Assembly: GCA_031411575.1 (NCBI GenBank)
Contig: JANOBJ010000354.1
Span: 1-32,289 of the forward strand
Origin: JANOBJ01 sp031411575
GTDB lineage: Bacteria; Pseudomonadota; Gammaproteobacteria; Burkholderiales; Burkholderiaceae_C
Direction: 5' to 3'
DNA: 32,289 bases
The position numbers were made by a program, and so were the translations under genes. The notes below the pieces were generated by a model that saw nothing but the letters and a program-made list of their open reading frames with translations, searched no databases and had not been told where the DNA came from. Within the stretch, counting starts at the first letter, position 1. Every line of letters begins with the position of its first letter. Positions 23,622-31,296 of the stretch are shown here, one piece after another.

Positions 23622-24182
23622 GAAGCGATGGCCTTGGTGAGGCTGCGCCGGGAGCAGGCGGTGGGCCTGGCGGCTGGCGCAGCGTGGAGGGACGCCCCCT
23701 GCTTGCAACAGGCTGAAGGGCGCTTGAATCTCTGAGGACGCAGCAGGCCGCGTCCTCAGAAGCGCGAATGTTGGCGAAAGCCGCGATTTATCCGCTCCAG
23801 CGTGCGCTGACGCACAGACGGCCGGACTGGCCATGCGTTAGGCTGCGGGCGATCCACTGGGAAATCGTCCCGACGTTTTGCTTTGTGGCAAGTTCAATGC
23901 GGTTTTTCGGCAGTTTTTTGCCGAAAAACAACGCTAAATCCGGTTCAGTTGGGTCAGACCCGTCCGCACAACGTCACGGGGGCGGCCAGATGTGCCCGAG
24001 GTAAGAATGCGTAAGACCCTGGCATCCAGTCCCGCAAAGGCCTGCAAAACCCGGTGCTGTCAGACCCGGCTCAGCACGGCGCGGTCGGCCCGGTGTCCTA
24101 CAGGCAAATGCGCCAGCGTCTGCGCTGCGCCCTGCGGGTGGGCCTGAACAATCGAGGCATTGCCCCTTTTTTGAGCATCCCC
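23622..24182. other. 561-bp intergenic region with two strong hairpins
   Basis: No convincing gene is seen. TCTGAGGACGC (23731-23741) and GCGTCCTCAGA (23750-23760) form a perfect 11-bp stem with an 8-base loop, placed in the leader of the minus-strand exported-protein gene. GTTTTTCGGCA (23902-23912) and TGCCGAAAAAC (23919-23929) form a second perfect 11-bp stem with a 6-base loop. The remainder should hold the divergent promoters of the two flanking genes. Confidence 0.6.
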
Positions 24183-24965
24183 ATGAACACCGCTGCCAGC
24201 CCGACCCTCCTCGAGCCCTCCCCCCGAGCGCTGAAGCGGCCTTCGCTCGCGCTCTTCACCGCCGAGCCATGGCGTGCGGCGGGCGAGTTTGTGGCCTACA
24301 AGGCGTCGGCGCTGTCCCGTCACCGCGCGGCGACGGCGACTGGCGACGGCCACCCGGTCATCATCTTTCCGGGCATGGCGACCGACGGCCGGGCGGTCAG
24401 GCCGCTGCGCGACTTTTGCCGGTCACGGGGCTACAACGCGCTCGACTGGGGCCGTGGCTTCAACACCGGCCCCAAGGGCAATGTGGACGCCTGGCTGGCC
24501 GAACTGGCCGCGCACACCGAGGCCGTACTCGCCCGCTACGACCAACGCGCCACGCTGATCGGCTGGAGCCTGGGCGGCCTGTACGCCCGCGAGCTGGGCA
24601 AGTTGCTGGCCCCTCGGGTGCGCCAGGTCATCACCCTCGGCACGCCGTTCAACGCCGACCAGGACAGCACCCGGGTGGGCTGGCTGTTCCGGCGCTTGAG
24701 CGGCGCCACGCCGGCCTTTGACGCGGCGCTGAGCCAGCGCCTGCGCACGCCGCCGCCCGTGCCCACCACCTCGATCTACAGCCGCGGCGACGGCGTGGTG
24801 GCCTGGCAGTCGTGCCTGCACGCGCAGCCGTCCGCCACCGTGCAGGACGTGGAAGTCAGGGGGAGCCACTCGGGCATGGGCTGGAACCGCGCCGTGCTGC
24901 GCGTGGTGGCTGACCGGCTGGCGCAGCCTGATGGACGCTGGCTGCCGTACGTGGCTGCACTCTGA
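24183..24965 (+). CDS. alpha/beta hydrolase (PGAP1/esterase-like)
   Basis: This 260-residue soluble hydrolase has the first strand VIIFPGMATDG (59-69), the nucleophile elbow LIGWSLGGLYARELG with Ser129, TLGTPFNAD after it, Asp203 in SRGDGVVAW and His229 in GSHSGMGWN. The TLGTPF plus GSHSGM pairing is typical of PGAP1-like and triacylglycerol-lipase-like esterases. No signal peptide is seen. I chose the ATG at 24183; the frame runs back to 24054, but the extra residues do not look like part of the fold. It converges on the PdxA-like gene, with copy G of the dispersed repeat between them. Confidence 0.87.
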   Translation: MNTAASPTLLEPSPRALKRPSLALFTAEPWRAAGEFVAYKASALSRHRAATATGDGHPVIIFPGMATDGRAVRPLRDFCRSRGYNALDWGRGFNTGPKGNVDAWLAELAAHTEAVLARYDQRATLIGWSLGGLYARELGKLLAPRVRQVITLGTPFNADQDSTRVGWLFRRLSGATPAFDAALSQRLRTPPPVPTTSIYSRGDGVVAWQSCLHAQPSATVQDVEVRGSHSGMGWNRAVLRVVADRLAQPDGRWLPYVAAL

Positions 24966-24997
24966 GGCGCGGCGGAGGCCGCGCGGCGCAATTTCGC

Positions 24998-25049
24998 GTC
25001 AAAAGTGCTTGTTGTCCTCATCGAATGGTCATTGTTTGCTATTAATAGC
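24998..25049 (+). repeat. 57-bp family repeat, copy G (short core, 52 bp)
   Basis: GTCAAA at 24998, GGTCA at 25027, then GCTATTAATAGC at 25038-25049. Left-hand spacings are exact; the inverted repeat has lost five central bases. It lies in a convergent gap. Confidence 0.88.
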
Positions 25050-25098
25050 ATAGCGTTCTGGATCGCGGTCGGGCGCGCGCCCTGCCCCGGCCGAGCGT

Positions 25099-26130
25099 TC
25101 AGGCAGCCCGCCGCTGGGCGCTGGCCGGCAGCGCGGTGGCCGCCATCTGCACGCACAGATCGAACGCCGACTGCAGGCCCTCGACATTGGCAACGCCTTT
25201 GCCCGCGATATCAAACGCGCTGCCGCTGGCCGAGGTGGCCACCGGCACCGGCAGGCCGCCGTGCAGCGTGACGCCGCGCTCAAAGCCCATGAGCTTCATC
25301 GCGATCTGGCCCTGGTCGTGGTACATCGACACCACGGCGTCAAAGTCGCCACGGCGCGCGGCAATGAACACCGTGTCGGGCGAATACGGCCCGCGCGCGT
25401 CCAGCCCCTCGGCTTGCAGCCGCAACACGGCCGGCGCAATGATCTCGATCTCTTCCATGCCAATCGACCCGCCGTCGCCCGCGTGCGGGTTCAGGCCCGA
25501 CACGGCGATGCGCGGACGGGCTACGCCGGCCTGGCGCAGCGCGGTGTCGATGATCTTCACGGCGTCGGCCACGGCCGGGCCGGTGATGAGCGCCGCCACG
25601 TCTTTCAGCGGCACATGCGAGGTGACGCGCGAGGTCCACAGCGCGCCGGTGATGTTGAACTCACATACGAAGCTCTTCACGTCGAACCGGTCCTGCATGT
25701 AACGCAGTTCGTCTTCATGCGTCAGCCCGCCGAGGCGAAGCGAGTGCTTGTTGAGCGGTGCGAACACGATGCCTTGGGCGATGCCGCGGCCCACCGCCTC
25801 GGTGGCCAGCGACAGCGCCTGCATTGAGGCCTGGCCCGAGGCGTCGTTGCACTCTCCCAGCACCACCGCGCGCCCGGCCATCCAGTCCTTGGCCAGCAGC
25901 GTGATGCGGCCGGGCTCGAAACGCACCTGGTCGAGCGACGCGACGGTCAGCGTGTCGAGCTGTACGCCGGCAATCTGCTGCCCGCTGGCCAGCACGGCCG
26001 GGTCGGCGATCAGCAGCACATCGGCCGCGGCCACATTGGCGGCGCGCGCCAGCAGCTTGACGGCCATTTCAGGGCCGATGCCGCTCGGGTCTCCGAGCAG
26101 GACGGCAAGGCGGGGGCGGTGTGACAGCAT
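25099..26130 (-). CDS. PdxA family dehydrogenase, probably catabolic (PdxA2-like)
   Basis: This 343-residue enzyme is of the 4-hydroxythreonine-4-phosphate dehydrogenase family (NAD-dependent oxidative decarboxylation of a phosphorylated hydroxy acid). The landmarks are GDPSGIGPEMAVKLL near 13-27, TGPAVADAVKI, SGLNPHAGDGGSIGMEE, and YHDQGQIAMKLMGFERGVTLHGGLP. The form YHDQGQIAMKL with MGF is the one I associate with PdxA2-type enzymes acting on phospho-threonate or phospho-erythronate, not with the vitamin B6 enzyme. The neighbours support this: a Bug solute receptor follows on the same strand (62 bp upstream), with a divergent LysR regulator, and no ksgA or surA is present. The partner sugar-acid kinase is not in the window. 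Confidence 0.85.
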   Translation of the reverse strand: MLSHRPRLAVLLGDPSGIGPEMAVKLLARAANVAAADVLLIADPAVLASGQQIAGVQLDTLTVASLDQVRFEPGRITLLAKDWMAGRAVVLGECNDASGQASMQALSLATEAVGRGIAQGIVFAPLNKHSLRLGGLTHEDELRYMQDRFDVKSFVCEFNITGALWTSRVTSHVPLKDVAALITGPAVADAVKIIDTALRQAGVARPRIAVSGLNPHAGDGGSIGMEEIEIIAPAVLRLQAEGLDARGPYSPDTVFIAARRGDFDAVVSMYHDQGQIAMKLMGFERGVTLHGGLPVPVATSASGSAFDIAGKGVANVEGLQSAFDLCVQMAATALPASAQRRAA

Positions 26131-26192
26131 GGTGTTTCCGAATGTCGTGAATGAAGTGGCCTGGCGCGGCGGTGCGATGGCTCGGCTTTGAA

Positions 26193-27179
26193 TTACTCAG
26201 CCTTGATGTTGGCCTCGCGCACCAGCTTGCCGTAGCGCTCGAACTCGGCGCGGTTCATGGCGGCGAACTGGTCGACGCCCAGCACGTTGATCTCGCCGCC
26301 CAGGCCCTTGATGCGGGCCTGCACGTCGGGCAGCGCCAGCACCCGCGTGAGTTCGGCCGACAGGCGTTCGACGGTGGCGCGCGGCGTGCCAGCGGTCACA
26401 AACAGGCCGTACCAGGTTTGCACGTCGGCGCCCTTGACGCCCTGCTCGGCCAGTGTGGGCACGTCGGGCAGTTCGGCCGAGCGCTTCTCGGACGTCACCG
26501 CCAGCGGCCGGAACTTGCCGGCCTTGATCTGCGACATGGCCGACGAGGTGCTGTCAAACATCATGCTGACGTCGCCGCCGATGATGTCGATGTGCGCCTG
26601 CGAGCTGCCCTTGTACGGCACGTGGATCGATTTGGTGCCGGTGGACAGGCCGAACGCCTCGCCCGCCACATGCTGCGTGCTGCCAATGCCCGACGACGCG
26701 TACTTGAACGAGCCGGGTTTCTCGGCCATGGCGGCCAGCAGGTCTTTCACGTTCTTCTGCGGCGCGTTGGCCGACACCACCAGCACATTGGGCATGACCG
26801 CCACGAGGCCGATGGCCTGCAGGTCTTTCAGCGGGTCGTACTTGAGTTTCAGCAGGTGCGGTGCCACGGCCTGGCCCGTGTTGGTGGCCAGCAGCAGCGT
26901 GGTGCCGTCGGGCGGGGCGTGGGCTGTCAGGTCGGCGGCGATGGTGTTGGACGCGCCGGGCCGGTTCTCGACCACCACGGTCTGCTTCAGGCTGGGGCCA
27001 AACTTGTCGGCCAGCATGCGGGCCAGGATGTCGGTGCCGCCACCGGGCGAAGCGCCCACCATGATGCGGATCGGCTTGTCGGCAGTCGCTGTCTGGGCGG
27101 TGGCCAGCGCCGGCGCACCGGCGACAAGGGCGGCGAGCCCGAGGTGCAAGGCGCGGCGAAACAGGGGAATGAGCGTCAT
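26193..27179 (-). CDS. Bug family tripartite tricarboxylate transporter substrate-binding protein
   Basis: This 328-residue periplasmic binding protein has a signal peptide (MTLIPLFRRALHLGLAALVA, cleaved near ATAQ at 29). The mature protein starts with the Bug signature PIRIMVGASPGGGTDILAR and continues with VVENRPGASNTIAA, HVPYKGSSQAHIDIIGGDVSMMFD and FRPLAVTSEKRSAELPDVPTL split over residues about 180-250. Such proteins bind organic acids for TctAB-type uptake; no tctA or tctB is adjacent, which is usual for Burkholderiales Bug genes. AGGAGACACCCCC precedes the ATG at 27179. It precedes the PdxA-like gene in a probable two-gene operon and is divergent from a lysR gene that likely controls it. 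Confidence 0.92.
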   Translation of the reverse strand: MTLIPLFRRALHLGLAALVAGAPALATAQTATADKPIRIMVGASPGGGTDILARMLADKFGPSLKQTVVVENRPGASNTIAADLTAHAPPDGTTLLLATNTGQAVAPHLLKLKYDPLKDLQAIGLVAVMPNVLVVSANAPQKNVKDLLAAMAEKPGSFKYASSGIGSTQHVAGEAFGLSTGTKSIHVPYKGSSQAHIDIIGGDVSMMFDSTSSAMSQIKAGKFRPLAVTSEKRSAELPDVPTLAEQGVKGADVQTWYGLFVTAGTPRATVERLSAELTRVLALPDVQARIKGLGGEINVLGVDQFAAMNRAEFERYGKLVREANIKAE

Positions 27180-27300
27180 GGGGGTGTCTCCTGATGGTTC
27201 TTTGGCGGTTCTGGCGTCTGCGGGGTCCGAAGCGTCCGTGGTCACGGCGTCTGACCGGTACCTGCAGATTACGGCGCTTTCCCATTCCTTTCCAATCGAA

Positions 27301-27350
27301 AATAACCAACAATGCATATATAAATGAATATCTATCTGATGATAAACAGA
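27301..27350. promoter_or_regulatory. AT-rich divergent promoter region between Bug and LysR genes
   Basis: A sharply AT-rich stretch lies next to the lysR start in the 178-bp gap between divergent genes. It contains ATAT-N8-ATAT (27317-27332), a loose dyad of the size LysR-type regulators use. The assignment is by position and composition only. Confidence 0.4.
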
Positions 27351-27357
27351 GGCCGGC

Positions 27358-28299
27358 GTGACCACAGGCCTGCCTGACGCCTCGCTCTTGATGCGGCTGC
27401 GCACGCGCCAGCTCGTGCTGCTGGACTTGCTCGGCCGCGAACGCCATCTGGGCCGCGCCGCGTCGGCCATGGCCATCAGCCAGCCGGCGGCCACCAAGCT
27501 GCTCGGGCAGACCGAAGACACGTTGGGCGAGCCGTTGTTCATCCGGCTGCCGCGCGGCATGGAACCCACCGCCTGCGGCGAAGTGATGGTGCGTTATGCG
27601 CGCCAGCTGCTGAGCGACTTTGGCTTTGCGCGCGAAGAGATGCTGGCCCTGCGCGCGGGCCTGAGCGGCGCGCTGCGGGTGGGCAGCGTGCCGGGCGCCA
27701 TCCCCGAGCTGCTGGCGCCGGCGCTGGTGGCCTACAAGCGGCAGCACCCGCGCGTGGCGGTGTCGGTGGTGGTGGATACCAGCGACGTGATGCTCGCGCA
27801 GCTGGCGCGCGGTGAGGTGGACCTGGTGCTGGGCCGCCTGACCGAAGGCAACCACGACGACGCGTTTGCCAGCGTGCCGCTGCTGGGCGAAGACCAGGTA
27901 GCGGTGGTGCGCGCCAGCCACCCGCTGCTGGCGCAGGCGGCGGTGGCGCTGGAAGATTTGGTTCAATGGCCGTGGATTTTGCAGCCGCCCGGCTCGCCCC
28001 AGCGCAGCCGGTTTGAGAACACGCTGCGTGAGGCTGGCCTGCACACGCGGCTGGACATCACCGAAACCGCGTCCACCATCGCCACCACCGCGCTGCTGGA
28101 AATTTCGGACATGGCGGCCATCATGCCGGCCTCATTGGCCAGCCACTACGCGCGGCTGGGCGTGTTGCGGGTGCTGGCGGTCACCCTGCCGATGCGGGTG
28201 CCATCGATCCACCTGATCACCCGGCGCGGCCGCGTGTTGTCGCCGGCGGCCGGGGCGTTCACGCAGCAGGTGAGCGCGGCGGTAGCACCGGGGGCGTGA
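27358..28299 (+). CDS. LysR family transcriptional regulator
   Basis: This 313-residue protein has an N-terminal winged helix-turn-helix (RQLVLLDLLGRERHLGRAAS, then AMAISQPAATKLLGQTEDTLGEPLF) and a periplasmic-binding-like co-inducer domain from about residue 98 (LRVGSVPGAIPELLAPAL). It starts at GTG (27358). Its divergent position makes control of the Bug-PdxA pair likely; the inducer may be the sugar acid transported. The end of the gene converges on the CsgG-like gene, with copy H of the dispersed repeat in the gap. Confidence 0.92.
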   Translation: MTTGLPDASLLMRLRTRQLVLLDLLGRERHLGRAASAMAISQPAATKLLGQTEDTLGEPLFIRLPRGMEPTACGEVMVRYARQLLSDFGFAREEMLALRAGLSGALRVGSVPGAIPELLAPALVAYKRQHPRVAVSVVVDTSDVMLAQLARGEVDLVLGRLTEGNHDDAFASVPLLGEDQVAVVRASHPLLAQAAVALEDLVQWPWILQPPGSPQRSRFENTLREAGLHTRLDITETASTIATTALLEISDMAAIMPASLASHYARLGVLRVLAVTLPMRVPSIHLITRRGRVLSPAAGAFTQQVSAAVAPGA

Positions 28300-28394
28300 C
28301 CCTGTGAAAACGCGTGGCCGGCATCCCGCCAATGGGCCGTTGGGGGGCCTCCACAGGCCTGCTCGGGCGCTGCGTTGCGTGCCGGCCCGAAACG

Positions 28395-28472
28395 GTCAAA
28401 TCAGCGAATTTTCAAGCCTTTTCGTGCCAGAGTCGGCGTCGGCTGGTCATAATTAGCTATAAATACTATAGC
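28395..28472 (+). repeat. 57-bp family repeat, copy H (long variant, 78 bp)
   Basis: GTCAAA at 28395, GGTCA at 28445, GCTAT-N7-ATAGC at 28456-28472. The right half keeps family spacing, but the left spacing is 50 instead of 29 bases, an extra 21 bp. Intergenic. Confidence 0.75.
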
Positions 28473-28485
28473 AATCAACAACCGG

Positions 28486-29478
28486 CTACTGCTTGCGCAT
28501 CATGATCGCCTTGACCCAGCCCGAGCCCTTGGCGGTGGTGACTTTCATGAAACCGGACTGCTCTTCGCCTTCAAAGATCACCTCGTCGGTCTTGGTCAGG
28601 CTGGTGAGTTCGGCGCCTTCGCTGGCGCCGCGGTAGACCTTCACGCCCGCGATCTTGGCGATGTACACATCGCCCGCGTTGCCCGCGCCCGCACGCACGC
28701 TGCCCGCCGCGTTGGCCTGCGCGGCCGGGCCGGCCTTGGCCTGGATCAGCGAGGGGTTGTCGCGCACGCTGCGCACGATGTTGTTCCAGTTGTCCAGGAA
28801 CGACGCGGCCACAATCTTGCCCTCGGCGGTGTTGGTGTAGCCGCCCAGCGCCGCGCCGCCCGCACCGCCGAACAGCACGCCGCCGATGTTGAAATCGGTC
28901 TTCTTGGCACTGCCTTCGGCCGCCGCCACCTGGATGCCCGAGCGCGTGTCGGACATGGTCATCGAGGTTTGCGCCTCCTTGAACTTGAGGCCGCCCGCGA
29001 TCGCGCCGATCAGACCAAGCCCGCCGCCCAGCCCGCCCAGAATGCCGCCGCCCGCGCCGCCCGCGTTGGGGTTGGAAAACACCACGTTGGGCGTGACCAC
29101 GAAATCGGCCGCGACCAGTTGGCCCTTGCCCACATTGGAGCCGCCCTGCATCTCGCCGCCGGCGGCCAGGCTGCGCTCCTGCATCAGGTTGTTGAAGGCG
29201 GTGCCGCGCTCCACAATCTGGAAGCAGTTGGACTGCTGCACGATCAGGCGGATGATGCCGCTGGGCGACTGCAGGCCGTAGCGCTGCAGGTCAATCAGCT
29301 GGGCCTGCTGCGGCTCGACGATGGCCAGCGTGCCCTTCGGGGCGCTGCACTTTTCAACCTGGGTGGCGTCGCCAGCAGGGCCGCCAGCGCCGCCCAGGGT
29401 CTGCGCGGTGGCGGCGATCGGGTTGCAGACAAGGGCCGCGCACAGGCTGGCGGCAAGGGTGAGCTGACGTTTTTTCAT
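28486..29478 (-). CDS. CsgG-like protein with C-terminal SH3-like domain
   Basis: This 330-residue protein has a signal peptide (MKKRQLTLAASLCAALVC, predicted cleavage near ATAQ at 26; no good lipobox around Cys18). The CsgG-like domain shows QQSNCFQIVERGTAFNNLMQ, LVAADFVVTPNVVFSN, a very Gly-rich hinge (about 140-165), AQTSMTMSDTRSGIQVAAAEG and GKIVAASFLDNWNNIVRSV. The last 60 residues (DVYIAKIAGVKVYRGASEG to GSGWVKAIMM) form a bacterial SH3-like domain. CsgG itself is the outer-membrane curli secretion pore, but no csgA, B, E or F genes are here, and the missing lipid anchor argues against a classical pore. The ribosome site is GAGAGGATCGCC. Confidence 0.82.
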   Translation of the reverse strand: MKKRQLTLAASLCAALVCNPIAATAQTLGGAGGPAGDATQVEKCSAPKGTLAIVEPQQAQLIDLQRYGLQSPSGIIRLIVQQSNCFQIVERGTAFNNLMQERSLAAGGEMQGGSNVGKGQLVAADFVVTPNVVFSNPNAGGAGGGILGGLGGGLGLIGAIAGGLKFKEAQTSMTMSDTRSGIQVAAAEGSAKKTDFNIGGVLFGGAGGAALGGYTNTAEGKIVAASFLDNWNNIVRSVRDNPSLIQAKAGPAAQANAAGSVRAGAGNAGDVYIAKIAGVKVYRGASEGAELTSLTKTDEVIFEGEEQSGFMKVTTAKGSGWVKAIMMRKQ

Positions 29479-29651
29479 GGCGATCCTCTCTTTTCGCAAA
29501 AAGGTGATGGCCGGCGCTCCAGCCGTTGTGACTTGCAAGACCTTAAGTTTCGGCAAGTTTGTCGCAATTTGCAAGCAAATGTCTCTCCCCTGTTTGAGGG
29601 GGAGTCGCCCGCACGCGCGCACCCTGCATGCACGCGCGGGGGCCGCGCCGG

Positions 29652-30599
29652 CTACGACGCGTCGCCGTTGCCGCGCAGCCGGTCGATCAGGCCATTGAGC
29701 GATTCGAGCGAGCCGAACTGGATCACCACCTCGCCCATTTCTTCGACCCGGCCGGCGCGCTTGACGCGCTTTTTCACGCGCACCTCGACCTCGGCCATCA
29801 GCAGGTCAGACAGTTCTTCTTCCACCCGCTTGAGGTCGCGCGATTTCTCAGTTCGCGCCGGTGGCTTGGACGCGACCAGGCTGAACTCGGCGCTGAGCTT
29901 CTTGACCAGGCTTTCGGTCTCGCGCACCGACAGCTTTTTGGCCACGATCTGGTTGCCGGCGGTGATCTGGGTGGCGCGGTCCAGCGCCAGCAGGGCGCGC
30001 GCGTGGCCCATGTCCAGGTCGCCGGCCATCAGCATGGTCTGCACCGGATCGGCCAGGTTCAGCAGCCGCAACAGGTTGCTGGCGGCGCTGCGCGAGCGCC
30101 CCACGGCCTGTGCGGCCTGCTCGTGAGTAAGCCCAAACTCTCGCACCAGGCGTTGCAGGCCTTGGGCTTCTTCCAGCGGGTTCAGGTCTTCGCGCTGGAT
30201 GTTCTCGATCAGCGACATCGCTGCGGCGGCTTCGTCGGGCACGTCGCGCACCAGCACCGGCACGCTGTCCAGCCCGGCCAGTCGGGCCGCGCGGAAGCGG
30301 CGCTCGCCGGCAATGATCTCGTACTTGCCCGCGTGGGCGCCGGCTTTGAGCATCCGAACAAGAATCGGCTGCATGATGCCCTGGGCCTTGATGCTCTCAG
30401 CCAGCTCGTACAACGCGCCCTCGTCCATGCGGGTGCGCGGCTGGTACTGGCCGGGCACCATGTCGGCGAGCAGCAGCGACGCCGGCAGGCCGGGGCTGGC
30501 GCCCTTGCTGGCTTCGTCGGCAGCCGATGTCTCGGTAGCCGTAGGGCCGAACAGGGCTTCGAGTCCGCGGCCGAGGCCCTTGGGTTTTTTGGTGACCAT
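29652..30599 (-). CDS. parB: chromosome partitioning protein ParB
   Basis: This 315-residue protein is a complete chromosomal ParB/Spo0J, which loads on parS and spreads as a CTP-dependent clamp. The N-terminus has the ParA-contacting GLGRGLEALFG (8-18). The CTP-binding motifs are GERRFRAARLAG (98-109) and ENIQREDLNPLEEA (132-145), followed by the helix-turn-helix LTHEQAAQAVGRSRSAASNLLRLL (157-180) and a C-terminal dimerisation segment. It is third in the order parA, RBBP9-like hydrolase, parB on the minus strand, 64 bp after the hydrolase stop. I found no TGTTTCACGTGAAACA-type parS site in the window. Confidence 0.95.
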   Translation of the reverse strand: MVTKKPKGLGRGLEALFGPTATETSAADEASKGASPGLPASLLLADMVPGQYQPRTRMDEGALYELAESIKAQGIMQPILVRMLKAGAHAGKYEIIAGERRFRAARLAGLDSVPVLVRDVPDEAAAAMSLIENIQREDLNPLEEAQGLQRLVREFGLTHEQAAQAVGRSRSAASNLLRLLNLADPVQTMLMAGDLDMGHARALLALDRATQITAGNQIVAKKLSVRETESLVKKLSAEFSLVASKPPARTEKSRDLKRVEEELSDLLMAEVEVRVKKRVKRAGRVEEMGEVVIQFGSLESLNGLIDRLRGNGDAS

Positions 30600-30663
30600 G
30601 TGCAGGGGGTGTGACGGGTTGGTGCGGGCTGGGCGCGGGGTTGGAATGCGGTTGGAGTGCGGA

Positions 30664-31221
30664 CTACATGCGCGTGAGGTGCGGCGCGTTGATCAGGTTT
30701 TGCAGCAGCAAGTGCCCCTGCGGCCAGTTGCCCAGGCCGGATTCGGCATTGATGTGGCCATATTCGCCGTAGTCAACCACGGTCGAGCCCCAGGCGGTAG
30801 CGAACTGGCGGGCACGTCCGATGTCGCAGTAGGGGTCGTTGCGGCTACTGATCAGCGTGGTTTTGAAGGGCAGCTTGTTCAGCGGCACCGGCGCCCAGCT
30901 GGGCAGCAGCGGGCGGATGTCTTCGCGTTCCACGTCGCCAGGCGCCACCAGCAGGGCCGCCTTCACGCGGTGGGTGTTTCTGGAATGAGCAGCCCAGGCG
31001 GCGATCTGCACGCAGCCCAGGCTGTGCGCCACCAGCACGGCGGCTTCGTCGCAGCTGCGCACCACGTCTTCGAGCCGCGCGATCCAGTCGCCGCGCAGCG
31101 GGCGCATCCAGTCGTGCTGTTCCACGCGCAGGTAGCCGTGCTCGCGCTCCCACAGGCTTTGCCAGTGGTCGGGGCCGCTGCTCTGCCAGCCGGGCAGCAC
31201 GAGGACATTGGACGGTTTCAT
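30664..31221 (-). CDS. RBBP9/YdeN family serine hydrolase, between parA and parB
   Basis: This 185-residue protein starts with VLVLPGWQSSGPDHWQSLWE, the family signature. The triad is Ser67 in LVAHSLGCVQ, Asp129 in SSRNDPYCD and His156 in EYGHINAESG. The size matches the family's usual 180-190 residues. The ATG at 31221 follows directly on copy I of the dispersed repeat, and no purine-rich ribosome site precedes it. The gene lies between parA and parB in one orientation; from memory this order recurs in Comamonadaceae. The physiological substrate of bacterial members is unknown, and a link to partitioning is unproven. Confidence 0.9.
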   Translation of the reverse strand: MKPSNVLVLPGWQSSGPDHWQSLWEREHGYLRVEQHDWMRPLRGDWIARLEDVVRSCDEAAVLVAHSLGCVQIAAWAAHSRNTHRVKAALLVAPGDVEREDIRPLLPSWAPVPLNKLPFKTTLISSRNDPYCDIGRARQFATAWGSTVVDYGEYGHINAESGLGNWPQGHLLLQNLINAPHLTRM

Positions 31222-31222
31222 T

Positions 31223-31279
31223 GCTATAATGTTAATAGCAGACTATGGCCAGGGGGAGCGGACTATAGGGCGATTTGAC
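31223..31279 (-). repeat. 57-bp dispersed repeat, copy I (between parA and hydrolase gene)
   Basis: Minus orientation: GTCAAA from 31279, GGCCA from 31250, GCTAT-N7-ATAGC at 31239-31223. The last arm ends two bases before the hydrolase ATG, so the repeat forms the whole leader of that gene, and it lies 17 bp after the parA stop. Confidence 0.88.
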
Positions 31280-31296
31280 ATAAAAATGATGCACCA

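Noticed and set aside
23902..23929. Intrinsic terminator
   Set aside because: The stem is strong, but the T-run lies inside the arm and loop, no gene ends nearby on either strand, and both flanking genes start there.
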